Shown here: positions 42,977 through 52,175 of the stretch, one piece after another | How positions within the stretch are numbered: position 1 is the first letter of the stretch | Layout: every line of letters starts with the position of its first letter | Assembly (NCBI RefSeq): GCF_000266885.1 | Contig: NC_018020.1 | Location: forward strand, 2,046,001-2,110,000 | Length of the DNA stretch: 64,000 nt | Direction: 5' to 3' | DNA from: Turneriella parva DSM 21527 | GTDB lineage: Bacteria; Spirochaetota; Leptospiria; Turneriellales; Turneriellaceae | Translations under genes and position numbers: made by a program | Notes under the pieces: generated by a model | What the model was told of the DNA's origin: nothing | Seen by the model: only the letters and a program-made list of their open reading frames with translations | The model's database searches: none

Positions 42977-43756
42977 TCAGGCCTTCAGGTTGGTAGAGAC
43001 TGTTTCGCCGTCGCGCCAGACACGGTATTCGCCGCTTTTGTAATGAATCCAGTTTTCGTTGCCCGTGAGCGGCCGCGTCGCCAGAATCGTGACGACATCT
43101 TTTTCGGTGGTGGCCTTCTGAAAATCAACCGTGACATCTGCATCGAGCAGCTGCGCCTTGCCGAACGGTGCGCGCCGTGTAATGTGCACCAGCCGGTTAC
43201 TGCAGTGTGTAAACAACAGGTTTGAATCGCTCATCAGAATATTCGCCACACCCCGTTCTGCGAGCTCTGCAAACAACTTTTGAATTTCTTTGATGAGTGC
43301 CGGTTGCGCAGGCGGAGTGCTGAATTTTCTGCGCAACTTACCCAAAAGCCAGCAGAACGCCGCCTCTGAATCGGTCGTGCCCACAGGTTCAAAGCTGTCG
43401 AATTTTACTTTTTTGATGCCCTTCAGTTGCCCGTTGTGTGCGAACACCCAGTTGCGCCCCCACAGCTCGCGCACGAAAGGGTGCGTGTTTTTCAGCGCCA
43501 CCTTGCCGCGGTTCGCCTTGCGTATATGGCTGACGACAATCTCGCTGCGAATCGGGTATGACTGCAAGAACGCCGCGATCTTCGAGCGACTGCTCTCTTC
43601 GGGGTCGTGAAACAGTCGCAGCCCCTTGTCTTCGTAGAATGCGATGCCCCAGCCGTCGCGGTGTGGCCCGGTTTCGCCACCCCGGCGGATTAACCCCGTG
43701 AAGCTGAATACAATGTCAGTCGGGACATTGGCGCTCATTCCCAGAATTTCGCACAC
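42977..43756 (-). CDS. Class II glutamine amidotransferase (YafJ-like)
   Basis: The 259-residue protein is an Ntn-type amidotransferase. GTG at 43756 is chosen because it places the catalytic cysteine at position 2 ([19 protein letters not shown]), as removal of Met is needed to free the Cys nucleophile; the longer frame starting at 43774 would bury it. Later motifs are [48 protein letters not shown] and [11 protein letters not shown], all typical of YafJ/GAT-II proteins whose substrate is unknown. It is flanked by cyclase genes on the other strand. Confidence 0.9.
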   Translation of the reverse strand: MCEILGMSANVPTDIVFSFTGLIRRGGETGPHRDGWGIAFYEDKGLRLFHDPEESSRSKIAAFLQSYPIRSEIVVSHIRKANRGKVALKNTHPFVRELWGRNWVFAHNGQLKGIKKVKFDSFEPVGTTDSEAAFCWLLGKLRRKFSTPPAQPALIKEIQKLFAELAERGVANILMSDSNLLFTHCSNRLVHITRRAPFGKAQLLDADVTVDFQKATTEKDVVTILATRPLTGNENWIHYKSGEYRVWRDGETVSTNLKA

Positions 43757-43925
43757 CTTACCGGCACGGCGCATCGACGCGATATGTCAAAAACCATTAA
43801 ATTAACCTTCGCTCTTCTGAACTGGTTACGGGTTAGTTGAAGCCCAGAGCTGGTGCCCGGCGCAGATGTCCGCTTTGGTCAGGTTTATCTGTTTACGCTG
43901 CAATCGCCACTGGTTTTGCCCGACC

Positions 43926-45431
43926 ATGGGTGCGCACTATTTTCGTAATTGCTACATTGGCATGTTAACGATCAGTTTCTTGTCGAACGCAATTGTTGTC
44001 GGGTCAATTACTTGGCTCAGCGGTTTTTTCATCGCGCCCGAGCTGCGTTATCTTTCACGTATTATCGACAGCGATCCGGTAATCTTATTTTCGTCGCGTA
44101 TATTGCCCTTTGTGGTTGTTATGCCGTTCATCTATAAAATAATTTCTCCCGGATTCTATTCAGACTTTGCCAGAAAAATCGCCGATTCGACGAAGTTGCA
44201 GAAGCGGGCGCTGCAGTTACCGATTTTAGTCAGTCTGCTGGCGACGACCGGTTGGGTGATTGGTATATTCTCTTTCAGCGCGATTTTGCTATTCAGACCG
44301 GGAATTCCCGGGCAGTTCATCTGGGATTCACTGATTTTTACCTGGGTGCTCGCCGCGATGGCGCTGCTCATTTGTTACTACAGCCTTGAATTTATCAACC
44401 GGCGGCTCATCATGCCGAAAATCAGCGAGCAGATAAAGCCAGAGGCGCTCATGGGCGCATTTAACCTCTCTATCCGCATGAGGCTCGTGCTTCATCTTCT
44501 GGCGACCCTGGGTTTACCGCTCATTATTCTGGCGCGCATCATATTTTTTCTCGATGCGCACAAACCTGCAGACTTCGAATACCTCGCGACGCGCGACCTG
44601 GTGCTGCTGCTGCTGTTGATCATTGTGATCGGCATAATGCTTACCTGGCTGCAGAGCAAGTTCATCAGCGCGCCGCTGCGTGAAATGCAGAGTGCAACCA
44701 CCCGCATTCAAACGGGTGAATTTACCACCTCGGTTTCTGTGACGTCTGGTGATGAAATCGGCACGCTGGCGGCAGACATCAATGCCATGGCGCGCGGTCT
44801 CGCAGAGCGCGAAGAGATGCGCGAGACATTCGGTCGCATGGTCGACCCTTCGGTGCGCGACTATCTTCTGGGCAGCGGTCAGCTCGACGGCGAACTGCGG
44901 GTCATCAGCGTATTGTTTTGCGATCTCGCGGGCTTTACGGGCTTCTCAGAAAAGCATTCACCCGCAGAAGTCGTGAAGTTTCTGAACCGATATTTCGAAC
45001 TCGCGCAGAATGTTGTTTCAGCGCATGGTGGCATTATCAATAAGTTTATCGGCGACGCCTTCATGGCAATCTTCAATGCACCGGTTCCGCTTGAAACGCA
45101 TGCCGACGCGGCGATCGCCGCGGCGCTGCAATTTCGCACCCATTATTCGGATCTGTCTGGCGAGAAACCGGGCATTCGTTTGGGTATCCATTCGGGTGAG
45201 GTGCTTGCCGGGCGCATTGGCAGCGAACAAAGGCAAGAATACACGGTGATCGGCGACGCGGTCAATGTTGCAGCACGCATCGAAGCGCTGGGTAAAAAAG
45301 TCGGCGAAAATCTGCTGCTCTCTGACGCGACGGCTGAGCTTGCTGCAACCGAGGGCATGCCGCAGCTGCGCAAGATCGGCAAGATCATGCTTCGAGGTAA
45401 ATCTTCGGGCACTGTCGTTTACGCGCTGTGA
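43926..45431 (+). CDS. Class III nucleotidyl cyclase with HAMP domain (4 of 4)
   Basis: The 501-residue protein has six transmembrane segments (about 12-240), a HAMP linker (SKFISAPLREMQSATTRIQTGEFTTSV...) and a cyclase domain (about 315-500). Motifs are VLFCDLAGFTGFSE, IINKFIGDAFMAIFN, RLGIHSGEVLAGRIG and YTVIGDAVNVAARIE. ATG at 43926 is preferred; upstream codons from 43866 are cysteine/arginine-rich and unlike a membrane start. A hairpin at 45433 follows. Confidence 0.92.
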   Translation: MGAHYFRNCYIGMLTISFLSNAIVVGSITWLSGFFIAPELRYLSRIIDSDPVILFSSRILPFVVVMPFIYKIISPGFYSDFARKIADSTKLQKRALQLPILVSLLATTGWVIGIFSFSAILLFRPGIPGQFIWDSLIFTWVLAAMALLICYYSLEFINRRLIMPKISEQIKPEALMGAFNLSIRMRLVLHLLATLGLPLIILARIIFFLDAHKPADFEYLATRDLVLLLLLIIVIGIMLTWLQSKFISAPLREMQSATTRIQTGEFTTSVSVTSGDEIGTLAADINAMARGLAEREEMRETFGRMVDPSVRDYLLGSGQLDGELRVISVLFCDLAGFTGFSEKHSPAEVVKFLNRYFELAQNVVSAHGGIINKFIGDAFMAIFNAPVPLETHADAAIAAALQFRTHYSDLSGEKPGIRLGIHSGEVLAGRIGSEQRQEYTVIGDAVNVAARIEALGKKVGENLLLSDATAELAATEGMPQLRKIGKIMLRGKSSGTVVYAL

Positions 45432-45432
45432 T

Positions 45433-45474
45433 GCCTGCCGCTGCGGCAATTCGCATAAGCGAACCCTGGCAGGC
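45433..45474. terminator. Hairpin between cyclase and apaG
   Basis: Arms GCCTGCC / GGCAGGC (45433-45439, 45468-45474) enclose an inner TTCGC/GCGAA stem with ATAA loop. The inner motif is the same TTCGC...GCGAA seen at 17819 and in the cassette 5 element. It lies between convergent genes. Confidence 0.5.
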
Positions 45475-45485
45475 GAAGCTTGTTG

Positions 45486-45875
45486 TTACTGGTTCACTGT
45501 CAGATAAAAACGCGCGACCCTGATTTCGAAAGGTGAACCGTCGCGGCGAACCATGCTGAAACTGCCTTCCATCGTGCCGAAGTTTGTCGACAGCGGGCAG
45601 AAACTCGAATAGGTATAGGTGTCACCCGGTTCGAGTTCGGGTTCTTCACCCACGACACCCGGCCCATAAACATCTTCGCGGTGGCCGTCAGAGTCGATAA
45701 TAATCCAATGGCGTGATTTCAGTTTGGCCCAGGCATCACCTTCGTTCACGAGCGTAATTTTGTACGTGAACAGGTACTGGCCCTGTTCGGGTATCGACCG
45801 TTCGGCCAAAAAGTGAGGCTCTGCCTTCACGCGAATGCCTTCGGTCACAATCTCTGAATCGGCGGTGGCCGGCAT
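45486..45875 (-). CDS. apaG: ApaG protein
   Basis: The 129-residue protein is a single immunoglobulin-like ApaG domain: ITEGIRVKAEPHFL-type opening, YLFTYKITLVNEGDAWAKLKSRHWIIIDSDGHREDVYGPGVVGEEPELEPGDTYTYSSFCPLSTNFGTMEGSFSMV is the near-invariant core. Role is not well defined; it has been linked to magnesium/cobalt homeostasis and pyrophosphate binding. Standalone gene here. Confidence 0.95.
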   Translation of the reverse strand: MPATADSEIVTEGIRVKAEPHFLAERSIPEQGQYLFTYKITLVNEGDAWAKLKSRHWIIIDSDGHREDVYGPGVVGEEPELEPGDTYTYSSFCPLSTNFGTMEGSFSMVRRDGSPFEIRVARFYLTVNQ

Positions 45876-46075
45876 GCGTACGCCTCTTCTGCGTCAAGGC
45901 GGCGTAAATCACAAATGGCCAGAAGAGGGGGATATCCAACGAATCGCCAGAAGCTCCCGCCAGCGAAAATAGCCTCAGCGAGCTTCTGCCGATTCAATGC
46001 AATTTCAATTGACGGAGCGTGTAGATAATGAAGAGACATAATTCCAGATGCCGGATTTAGGGCTTTTTTCAAGTC

Positions 46076-47164
46076 ATGCTCGCTGAAATACTCTCACGCT
46101 ACAAGACCGGCTCTTCGCTGGTATTGACCGTTACCATTTGCCTCAGCTGCCTCATCTGGAAATCGAACCTGCTGTCGCGTACCGCGAACAGCGCGAGCCA
46201 GGCGCTCGATTTTTTTTCGGGCACCTTCACTTCGTTCGGCAAGGGCATGTCGCGGTTTGTCGACAGCTATGGCACCTATGAAGCTGTGCGATCAGAGCGC
46301 GACGCGTTGCGTGAAAAAGTCAAATCGAACCTCGATACTCAGGTCGAGCTGATCAGGCTGCGCGAAGAGAATGTTAAGCTGCGGCAGTTCTTGCAGCTGC
46401 CTCCCGTGAGCAACCACCCGGTGTTGCAGGCAGAGGTTATTTCTCAAGACCCCGACAACTGGTTCAGAACAATTATTATCAACAAAGGCAGCGCCGACGG
46501 AGTCGCGACTTATATGCCCGTCGTTGCGCTGCAGACGGTGACCGTGCCGGCAGAAAATAATAAGCCCGCAGAAACCAAACTCGTCGTCGGCATTGTCGGC
46601 AAGGTCATTCAGGTGAACCCGCATTCGGCGCGCATCTTGCCCCTTACCGACCAGTTTTCGCGCATTGGCGTGAACGTCAAAAAGACGGGACATTGGGCGC
46701 TCTTAAACGGCCAGAGCCCGCACCAAGACGCGCCGCTCATCGACTATCTCAGCCTCGGCGTGTTTATCTCGCCGGGCGATGAAATCGTGACCTCAGGCGG
46801 CGATGGCATATTTCCCAGGGGGTTGCCGGTAGGCACCGTCGGCAAACGAATAGAACGGCTCGGCAGCTTTCAGAAAGCCGAAATCAGCCCGGTAATCGAT
46901 TTCAAGAAACTCGATTTTGTGATCGTGATTCAGAAAAAGGTCGATACCGAATCGCTGAACTTTTTACCGCTGAAGCCCGACACGGTTGAAGAACCCAAAT
47001 TGCAGCCGCCGGTGCCCGCAGCGCAGAAGGCTAAGCCCGATAAAGCCGACGGCGACGCAGCCGCAGAAAAGTCTGCCGTGAAGCCCGATGCCGCGCCCAA
47101 AGGCGACGCGGCGCCGAAGCCTGCGCAAAACCCTGCCGCACCAGACGCAGAGGAGGCACAATGA
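46076..47164 (+). CDS. mreC: Rod shape-determining protein MreC
   Basis: The 362-residue protein has one N-terminal membrane segment (about 13-33), a coiled coil (75-115; VRSERDALREKVKSNLDTQVELIRLREENVKLRQFLQLP) and the MreC beta-barrel core with INKGSADGVATYMPVVA and GDEIVTSGGDGIFPRGLPVGTV. Residues 305-362 are an alanine/lysine/proline-rich low-complexity tail not typical of the core family. MreC organises the elongasome in the periplasm. It opens an operon with mreD (4-bp overlap), mrdA and rodA; mreB is not in the window. Confidence 0.95.
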   Translation: MLAEILSRYKTGSSLVLTVTICLSCLIWKSNLLSRTANSASQALDFFSGTFTSFGKGMSRFVDSYGTYEAVRSERDALREKVKSNLDTQVELIRLREENVKLRQFLQLPPVSNHPVLQAEVISQDPDNWFRTIIINKGSADGVATYMPVVALQTVTVPAENNKPAETKLVVGIVGKVIQVNPHSARILPLTDQFSRIGVNVKKTGHWALLNGQSPHQDAPLIDYLSLGVFISPGDEIVTSGGDGIFPRGLPVGTVGKRIERLGSFQKAEISPVIDFKKLDFVIVIQKKVDTESLNFLPLKPDTVEEPKLQPPVPAAQKAKPDKADGDAAAEKSAVKPDAAPKGDAAPKPAQNPAAPDAEEAQ

Positions 47165-47712
47165 TACTCGAAAAGATCGTCATTGGCATCGCGATTTTTG
47201 TTTCGTATTTTCTGCAGACGAGCGTCGACTTCTTTGCTCTGGGTTCGGTAAAGCCCGATTTTCTGCTGATACTCACTGTCTACTTTGCGCTCTACCGCGG
47301 TTCTTTCGCCGCCCTGTGGATTGGTTTTTTCGGCGGCCTGTTGCAAGATATCAATCTCGGTGGTTACACAAACCTCGTGAAACAAGATATGCAATATTAT
47401 ATCGGTACGTCGGCGCTCGCCAAGACCATCATTGGTTATGTGTCGGGCAAGGTTGCGCGCGACATCAACAAAGATGCGACCTCTCTGATTGTCATCGTTG
47501 TATTTGTCGCCTGCCTTTTGAAGGGTATTCTCATGTTCTTCACAGTCGCGATTTTTCACAGCAGCGCGCATGCGGCATCGCTCATCACGATCGTCTTGCC
47601 CGAAGCGCTGTTCACGGCGATTCTCTCGATAGTCTGGTTTCGGCTGCTGCGCTGGGCTTTTCCCACGGTTGAGAAAACAGAAGGGCAGCGCATTATCCGC
47701 CGACTGGGGTAA
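47161..47712 (+). CDS. mreD: Rod shape-determining protein MreD
   Basis: The 183-residue protein has five to six hydrophobic segments and the usual PDFLLILTVYFALYRGSFAALWIGFFGGLLQDI motif of MreD. It is the membrane partner of MreC in the elongation machinery. Its ATG overlaps the mreC stop (ATGA) and mrdA starts 8 bp after its stop. Confidence 0.92.
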   Translation: MILEKIVIGIAIFVSYFLQTSVDFFALGSVKPDFLLILTVYFALYRGSFAALWIGFFGGLLQDINLGGYTNLVKQDMQYYIGTSALAKTIIGYVSGKVARDINKDATSLIVIVVFVACLLKGILMFFTVAIFHSSAHAASLITIVLPEALFTAILSIVWFRLLRWAFPTVEKTEGQRIIRRLG

Positions 47713-47720
47713 ATTAAGGC

Positions 47721-49577
47721 ATGGCGCAGACGATACAACAGTTTCAGCTGCGCCAGCGTCTCGACCGGCGCGTTACCGGCCTGACGATTTTTACGCTGGC
47801 GATGCTGGGGCTTTTGATTCTGCGTCTCGGTGATCTGCAGCTTTTGCGCGGTGACGAGTTCTTCGATAAGTCGCAGCGTGTTATTCGCCGGGTCGTGGCG
47901 CTCAATGCCCCGAGGGGAGAGCTCTTCGCCCGCAACTATACCAGCCGTGACAAGGCGACATACATCGTATCGAATTCTTCAGCTGTGTCGCTGAGCGTAA
48001 TACCTTCTCACTTTCCCCGTAAAAAAGAGCTGAAAGAGCTTGTGGGCAAACTCGAACGCCTGCTCCGCTACCCTGAGGGTGCATTGACGCAGAAGGTAGC
48101 CGACAACAAGTACAAGGCGCACGAAGAAATAGTGCTCATCGAAAACCTGAAGCCCGATCAGATTACCGTCATTGCAGATTATTACATTACCTTTTCAAAA
48201 TTCATCATTCGGCCGATTTCGCGGCGTTATTACAATCTGGGTTCAGCCGCCGCGCACCTCACGGGTTACATTGGCCTGCCCAATCAGCGCGAAATTTCAG
48301 CCGGGGTCAGAAGTTACCAGTACACCGGTAAAAACGGGTTAGAGGCGCAGTACGATACGATTCTGCGCGGCGAAGACGGCGAAATCGTACAGATCAAATC
48401 AGCGACGGGCGACATTGAAGAGCAAAAGGTTTTTCGCAACTTTGTGCCGGGCAATAACCTGATATTGACGATCGACGCAGACCTGCAGCTGGCGGCGGCC
48501 AAGGCCATGGCCGACAAAACTGGCGGGTTGATAGCAATCCGCCCTTATACGGGCGAAATTCTGGCGATTGTCTCGAAACCCGATTTTGACCCAAATATTC
48601 TGATCGCGCTCGACAACCCTGACCGGGCCGACCATATTCGAAAAGTACAAGAAGAGAAGGCCGAACTCAACCGCGCAATCTCGACGAAATACCCTCCGGC
48701 CTCAACGTACAAACCTTTGGTCGCGCTCGCCGGCCTTGAAGAAAAGCGCCTTTCAAAATCAGACAGCTATTCATGCCCCGGCAAATTCGTGCTGAAGAGC
48801 AGCTATAAGGGGTCGCCCGACGCGATCTTCAACGACTGGGCGACGCACCACCACAATGACCTCGTCGGTGCACTGGCGCAAAGTTGCTCGGTGTATTTTT
48901 ACGAAGCCGGCTACCGCATGGGCGCTGAACCCATGATCAAATATTCGCGCTATTTTCACCTCGGCGAAAAGTCGCAGATAGACCTGCCAAATGAAATCGC
49001 TGGTTTTGTTCCCGACGGCGCGTGGAAAGAGAAGACATTCAACACGCGCTGGTTCGACGGCGACACGATAAACCTCAGCATCGGGCAGGGCTTTATTGAG
49101 ACAACGCTGATTGGTATGGTCGGTTTCTATTCAGCCGTCGCAACCGGCGGCACCATCTACAGGCCGCATCTCATTAAACAGGTTCGCTTCGCAGAGAACG
49201 ACCAGGTGAAGCTCGAGATGAAGCCGGTTATCGCCGACCAGATTCCCCTTTCAAAGTCAGCGCTTCTGGCTGTGCGCGAAGGCATGCGCGCCGTGACGAC
49301 GCGTGGCACGGCAGCGTCGGTTTTTCGAGTTCCCGGTATTGTGCCGGTTGCCGGCAAAACGGGCACCGTGCAGACGCGCTCGGGTGATCGCTTCAACAAG
49401 GCGTCGCAGCACGCCTGGTTCATCGGTTATGGGCCGTTCGACGGCGAACCCAAAGACGTCGTCGTCATTGGTGTTCTCGTCGAGCGTGGCGTGGGCGGCG
49501 CCGTCGGTGCTGCACCGATAGCGCGCGATGTATTCGTCAAATATTCACAAAAGCTGAAGGCAGGCACGATCAACTGA
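47721..49577 (+). CDS. mrdA: Penicillin-binding protein 2 (elongation transpeptidase)
   Basis: The 618-residue class B PBP has a membrane anchor (about 20-40), a PBP dimerisation domain and a transpeptidase domain. Active-site motifs are STYK (Ser328), SCS in AQSCSVYFYEAG and KTGT near residue 550 (GKTGTVQTRSGDRF). It cross-links peptidoglycan during cylindrical growth with RodA. The gene context (mreC, mreD, rodA) supports PBP2 rather than FtsI. Confidence 0.95.
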   Translation: MAQTIQQFQLRQRLDRRVTGLTIFTLAMLGLLILRLGDLQLLRGDEFFDKSQRVIRRVVALNAPRGELFARNYTSRDKATYIVSNSSAVSLSVIPSHFPRKKELKELVGKLERLLRYPEGALTQKVADNKYKAHEEIVLIENLKPDQITVIADYYITFSKFIIRPISRRYYNLGSAAAHLTGYIGLPNQREISAGVRSYQYTGKNGLEAQYDTILRGEDGEIVQIKSATGDIEEQKVFRNFVPGNNLILTIDADLQLAAAKAMADKTGGLIAIRPYTGEILAIVSKPDFDPNILIALDNPDRADHIRKVQEEKAELNRAISTKYPPASTYKPLVALAGLEEKRLSKSDSYSCPGKFVLKSSYKGSPDAIFNDWATHHHNDLVGALAQSCSVYFYEAGYRMGAEPMIKYSRYFHLGEKSQIDLPNEIAGFVPDGAWKEKTFNTRWFDGDTINLSIGQGFIETTLIGMVGFYSAVATGGTIYRPHLIKQVRFAENDQVKLEMKPVIADQIPLSKSALLAVREGMRAVTTRGTAASVFRVPGIVPVAGKTGTVQTRSGDRFNKASQHAWFIGYGPFDGEPKDVVVIGVLVERGVGGAVGAAPIARDVFVKYSQKLKAGTIN

Positions 49578-49613
49578 TGGGCGCTTACCGACAGCTCGCA
49601 ATTTTCCCGGCAG

Positions 49614-51143
49614 GTGGTTATGGAAAGATTTAGCCGTCTCGACTGGGTTTCAATCTCGCTCGCTGTTGCTGCGACGCTCATTGGGGTCATTGTGCTCTAC
49701 GGGGGCGGCGTGACCGGCGAAGAGCTGGCGCGCAAAAAACTTTTCTGGTTGGTACTTGGCATTATTGTCATGCTGGTTTTTGCGAATATCAATTACCAGA
49801 CGATTGGCGCCTTTGCGCCACTGATCTATGCGATCGGCATCGTCTTGCTGCTTCTCGTTATGGTTCCCTTTATCGGCAAAGAGGTCAAGGGTGCGCGGTC
49901 ATGGTTTAGTTTTCTCGGTGTCAGCTTTCAGCCCGCCGAACTCATGAAGCTTGTCATTGTCATTACGCTCAGTAAGTACCTGGTATTACGCGAATCAGAG
50001 ATCGGTAAATTTAAAGAGCTGATAATACCCTCTGTGCTCGCGACAGTGCCCGCTTTACTCATCGGTGTGCAGCCCGACCTCGGTGGCGCGGTCATGTTCA
50101 TGTCGATCTTGTTTGGCATGCTCTTCATCGGCGGTGCGAACACGGCCGTGCTTTTCGGTTTTGCGATCATTGGGTTTTTTGCGCTTTTCACGCCGATGTT
50201 TCTCGAATACGAGCGGTATGTCATCGTCGACGACATTTACAACGCGCTGCGCGAAGATCATTTTCGCCTTGCGGATGCAGTGCGTATTCTGAACTTCGAA
50301 GTCTGGGAGGTCGCTGAAAACCTGAACTACAATACCCGGCTCGTACAAGACAAAAACCTCGTGACCTGGGCGAAAGAAACGCTTTCACAGGGCGAGAACC
50401 TGAAGATATTCTGGCAGACTGCTGCAGACATTGAAAAGAACAACCCCAGCTTTCTGCGCGATATGCTGCGCAATGGCGTCGTCGTCATGGCGATCGGCGG
50501 CACCGGCATCTTCTTCTATGGCCTTGGCCTTCTCGGTAATTTCATGACGGGTGCCTTCTGGATGCGGCGTGTCGCGAGCATTGCGCTGATCGTCGGGCTC
50601 TCTTTCAGCTCGGGTTTTATGTTCCACAAGTTCATCAACTTCAAACCCCACCAGGTGATTCGAATCGTTTCGTTTGTGAATCCCGACAAGTTTCAAAAGG
50701 GTGCCGGCTACCAGCTGCGCCATTCGCTCATTACTGTCGGGTCAGGCAAATTCGCAGGTAAAGGTATCTTCAAGGGCGACATGACCAAAGGCGACACGCC
50801 TTTCTTGCCCGAGTGGTATAACGACTTCATCTTTTCTGTGGTCGGCGAGCAGATGGGCTTTTGGGGCGCCTCGCTGCTGCTGCTTTTGCTCTTTGGTTTG
50901 ATTCTGCGCGCGATCAATATTGCTGTGACGTCGAAAGACGATTTCGGCGCGATGCTCGCGTCAGGCATCGCGCTCATCTTCTTTTTGCACGTATTCATTA
51001 ATATCGGCATTTCAGTAGGATTGTTACCCGTCACGGGCATACCCCTCAGCTTCGTCAGCTACGGTGGTTCACATATGCTCTTGTGTTACATTTCCGTGGG
51101 AATTCTCATCAACATTTACCGCCGGCGGTTTATAAACGCATAG
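49614..51143 (+). CDS. rodA: Rod shape-determining protein RodA, extended
   Basis: The 509-residue SEDS-family glycosyltransferase polymerises lipid II with PBP2. Family motifs include VKGARSWFSFLGVSFQPAELMKL, GVQPDLGGAVMF, RHSLITVGSGKFAGKGIFKGDMTKGDTPFLPEWYNDFIFSVVGEQMGFWG and the terminal PVTGIPLSFVSYGGSHMLLCY. It is about 130 residues longer than E. coli RodA because of an insertion at about residues 195-345 that holds a charged helical part (YNALREDHFRLADAVRILNFEV...) and two extra hydrophobic segments. The start ATG lies 36 bp after mrdA. Confidence 0.95.
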   Translation: MVMERFSRLDWVSISLAVAATLIGVIVLYGGGVTGEELARKKLFWLVLGIIVMLVFANINYQTIGAFAPLIYAIGIVLLLLVMVPFIGKEVKGARSWFSFLGVSFQPAELMKLVIVITLSKYLVLRESEIGKFKELIIPSVLATVPALLIGVQPDLGGAVMFMSILFGMLFIGGANTAVLFGFAIIGFFALFTPMFLEYERYVIVDDIYNALREDHFRLADAVRILNFEVWEVAENLNYNTRLVQDKNLVTWAKETLSQGENLKIFWQTAADIEKNNPSFLRDMLRNGVVVMAIGGTGIFFYGLGLLGNFMTGAFWMRRVASIALIVGLSFSSGFMFHKFINFKPHQVIRIVSFVNPDKFQKGAGYQLRHSLITVGSGKFAGKGIFKGDMTKGDTPFLPEWYNDFIFSVVGEQMGFWGASLLLLLLFGLILRAINIAVTSKDDFGAMLASGIALIFFLHVFINIGISVGLLPVTGIPLSFVSYGGSHMLLCYISVGILINIYRRRFINA

Positions 51144-51166
51144 GCCAACGGGCTTAAGCCCGTGGC
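51144..51166. terminator. Hairpin between rodA and DUF4349-like gene
   Basis: GCCAACGGGCTT and AAGCCCGTGGC form an 11-bp stem with one bulged A right after the rodA stop and overlapping the end of the convergent gene. It probably ends both transcripts. Confidence 0.6.
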
Positions 51167-52104
51167 ATGGTACGCAACGCGGGTATTATTCTGAGCGATG
51201 CGCGCCAGCCAAGCCATACCAAGGCAGCTATGGGCACAAGATAGATCGCGAGATAGAGTAACTGCAAGAGCACGTTGAGAACTCCTACAAAGGCGTTTTG
51301 AAAGAGAGGCACCTCGATCGCAGCCGGCTTAACCGCCGCCGGTAGTGTCAGCTGCACAGTAATCGTCGCCCACTGCACCCGATCGTTGATGCGCCAGTCG
51401 GCGATGCGGGTCTGAAGTTCTTTGTCTTCGCTCGCGGCGAGCAGGTTTTCAGTGGCCTGCCAGTTGCGCGAAGCTGCAGAATTTTGTGCTGCGGCGGTCG
51501 CCCGGCGGCGCAGGCGAATCTGTTCCCGTTCGGCAAGCATCTGTTGATAGACCGCGTTTTCAGTGTGATCGACGACCGATATATTTTCAGCTGCAAGAGT
51601 GCCGATAGCATCGAGTTCAGCCAGGGCGGCGTAAAGCCCCGAGCTGCGCACCTTCACCGTCAGCGTCAGGTAACCGTTGTCATGCGCCGAAGCGGTCTCA
51701 CTCTGCAAGAAACCGTAACGCGGTATCCACTGGTTAAAGAATGCGCGTGCAGCCTTCAGATCGGCAATCTGGTAGGTCAGATTTGCCCGGTATTCGAGCC
51801 TGCGTTCAGAGCTGACCGCCGGCTTAAAAACAGGGCCGAGGGGTAAGAGGGGTTCATGACCCTGCTGATTCTTGGCCACGTCTTTCTCCCGCCTCGAGCC
51901 CGCGAGCGGGGCGGCGGTGGCAGTCGCAGCGTTCAGCCGTATTTCATCGGAATCTTCTTCAGCGGTCGCGCTCGCCGGTGACTCAGATTTCTTGAATTCG
52001 CCGAGCTTAATCTGCCTGAAGTTATTTGCCGCACGGTTAAAGGTAAGCGCAACGATAACGATGGCCGCGACCAAACCCGAGGTGATGAGAATCTTCTTTT
52101 TCAT
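51154..52104 (-). CDS. DUF4349-like membrane-anchored protein
   Basis: The 316-residue protein has an N-terminal signal-anchor (KKKILITSGLVAAIVIVALTF), a low-complexity linker, a central alpha/beta region (RRLEYRANLTYQIADLKAARAFFNQWIPRYGFLQSETASAHDNGYLTLTVKVRSSGLYAALAELDAIGTLAAENISVVDHTENAVYQQ) that fits DUF4349, a helical segment and a C-terminal membrane helix (VLLQLLYLAIYLVPIAALVWLGW). Family function is unknown. ATG at 52104 is chosen over 52122; both lie in a 13-bp inverted repeat (52097-52128) that could hide the start in the mRNA. Confidence 0.8.
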   Translation of the reverse strand: MKKKILITSGLVAAIVIVALTFNRAANNFRQIKLGEFKKSESPASATAEEDSDEIRLNAATATAAPLAGSRREKDVAKNQQGHEPLLPLGPVFKPAVSSERRLEYRANLTYQIADLKAARAFFNQWIPRYGFLQSETASAHDNGYLTLTVKVRSSGLYAALAELDAIGTLAAENISVVDHTENAVYQQMLAEREQIRLRRRATAAAQNSAASRNWQATENLLAASEDKELQTRIADWRINDRVQWATITVQLTLPAAVKPAAIEVPLFQNAFVGVLNVLLQLLYLAIYLVPIAALVWLGWRASLRIIPALRTMPRA

Positions 52105-52128
52105 GCAGCTTAGACGCTGCATGAAAAA
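52097..52128. promoter_or_regulatory. Inverted repeat spanning the start of the DUF4349-like gene
   Basis: Perfect 13-bp arms TTTTTCATGCAGC and GCTGCATGAAAAA are separated by six bases. In the minus-strand transcript the proposed start codon at 52104 is in the 3' arm. The structure could block translation until opened, or may be leftover terminator sequence. No aptamer was recognised. Confidence 0.45.
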
Positions 52129-52142
52129 GAATGTTCAGAAAA

Positions 52143-52166
52143 TCTGCGCGGTCTTGGCCGCGCAGA
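52143..52166 (-). terminator. Rho-independent terminator after the Omp85-like gene
   Basis: A 9-bp perfect stem TCTGCGCGG / CCGCGCAGA with a 6-base loop lies 10 bp past the barrel gene stop. On the minus strand it is followed by TTTTC, a short U-tract. Confidence 0.75.
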
Positions 52167-52175
52167 GTGAAAAAC

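Noticed and set aside
46930-47571. Minus-strand open frame across the mreC-mreD junction
   Set aside because: It is antisense to two well-supported genes and low complexity where it faces the mreC tail.
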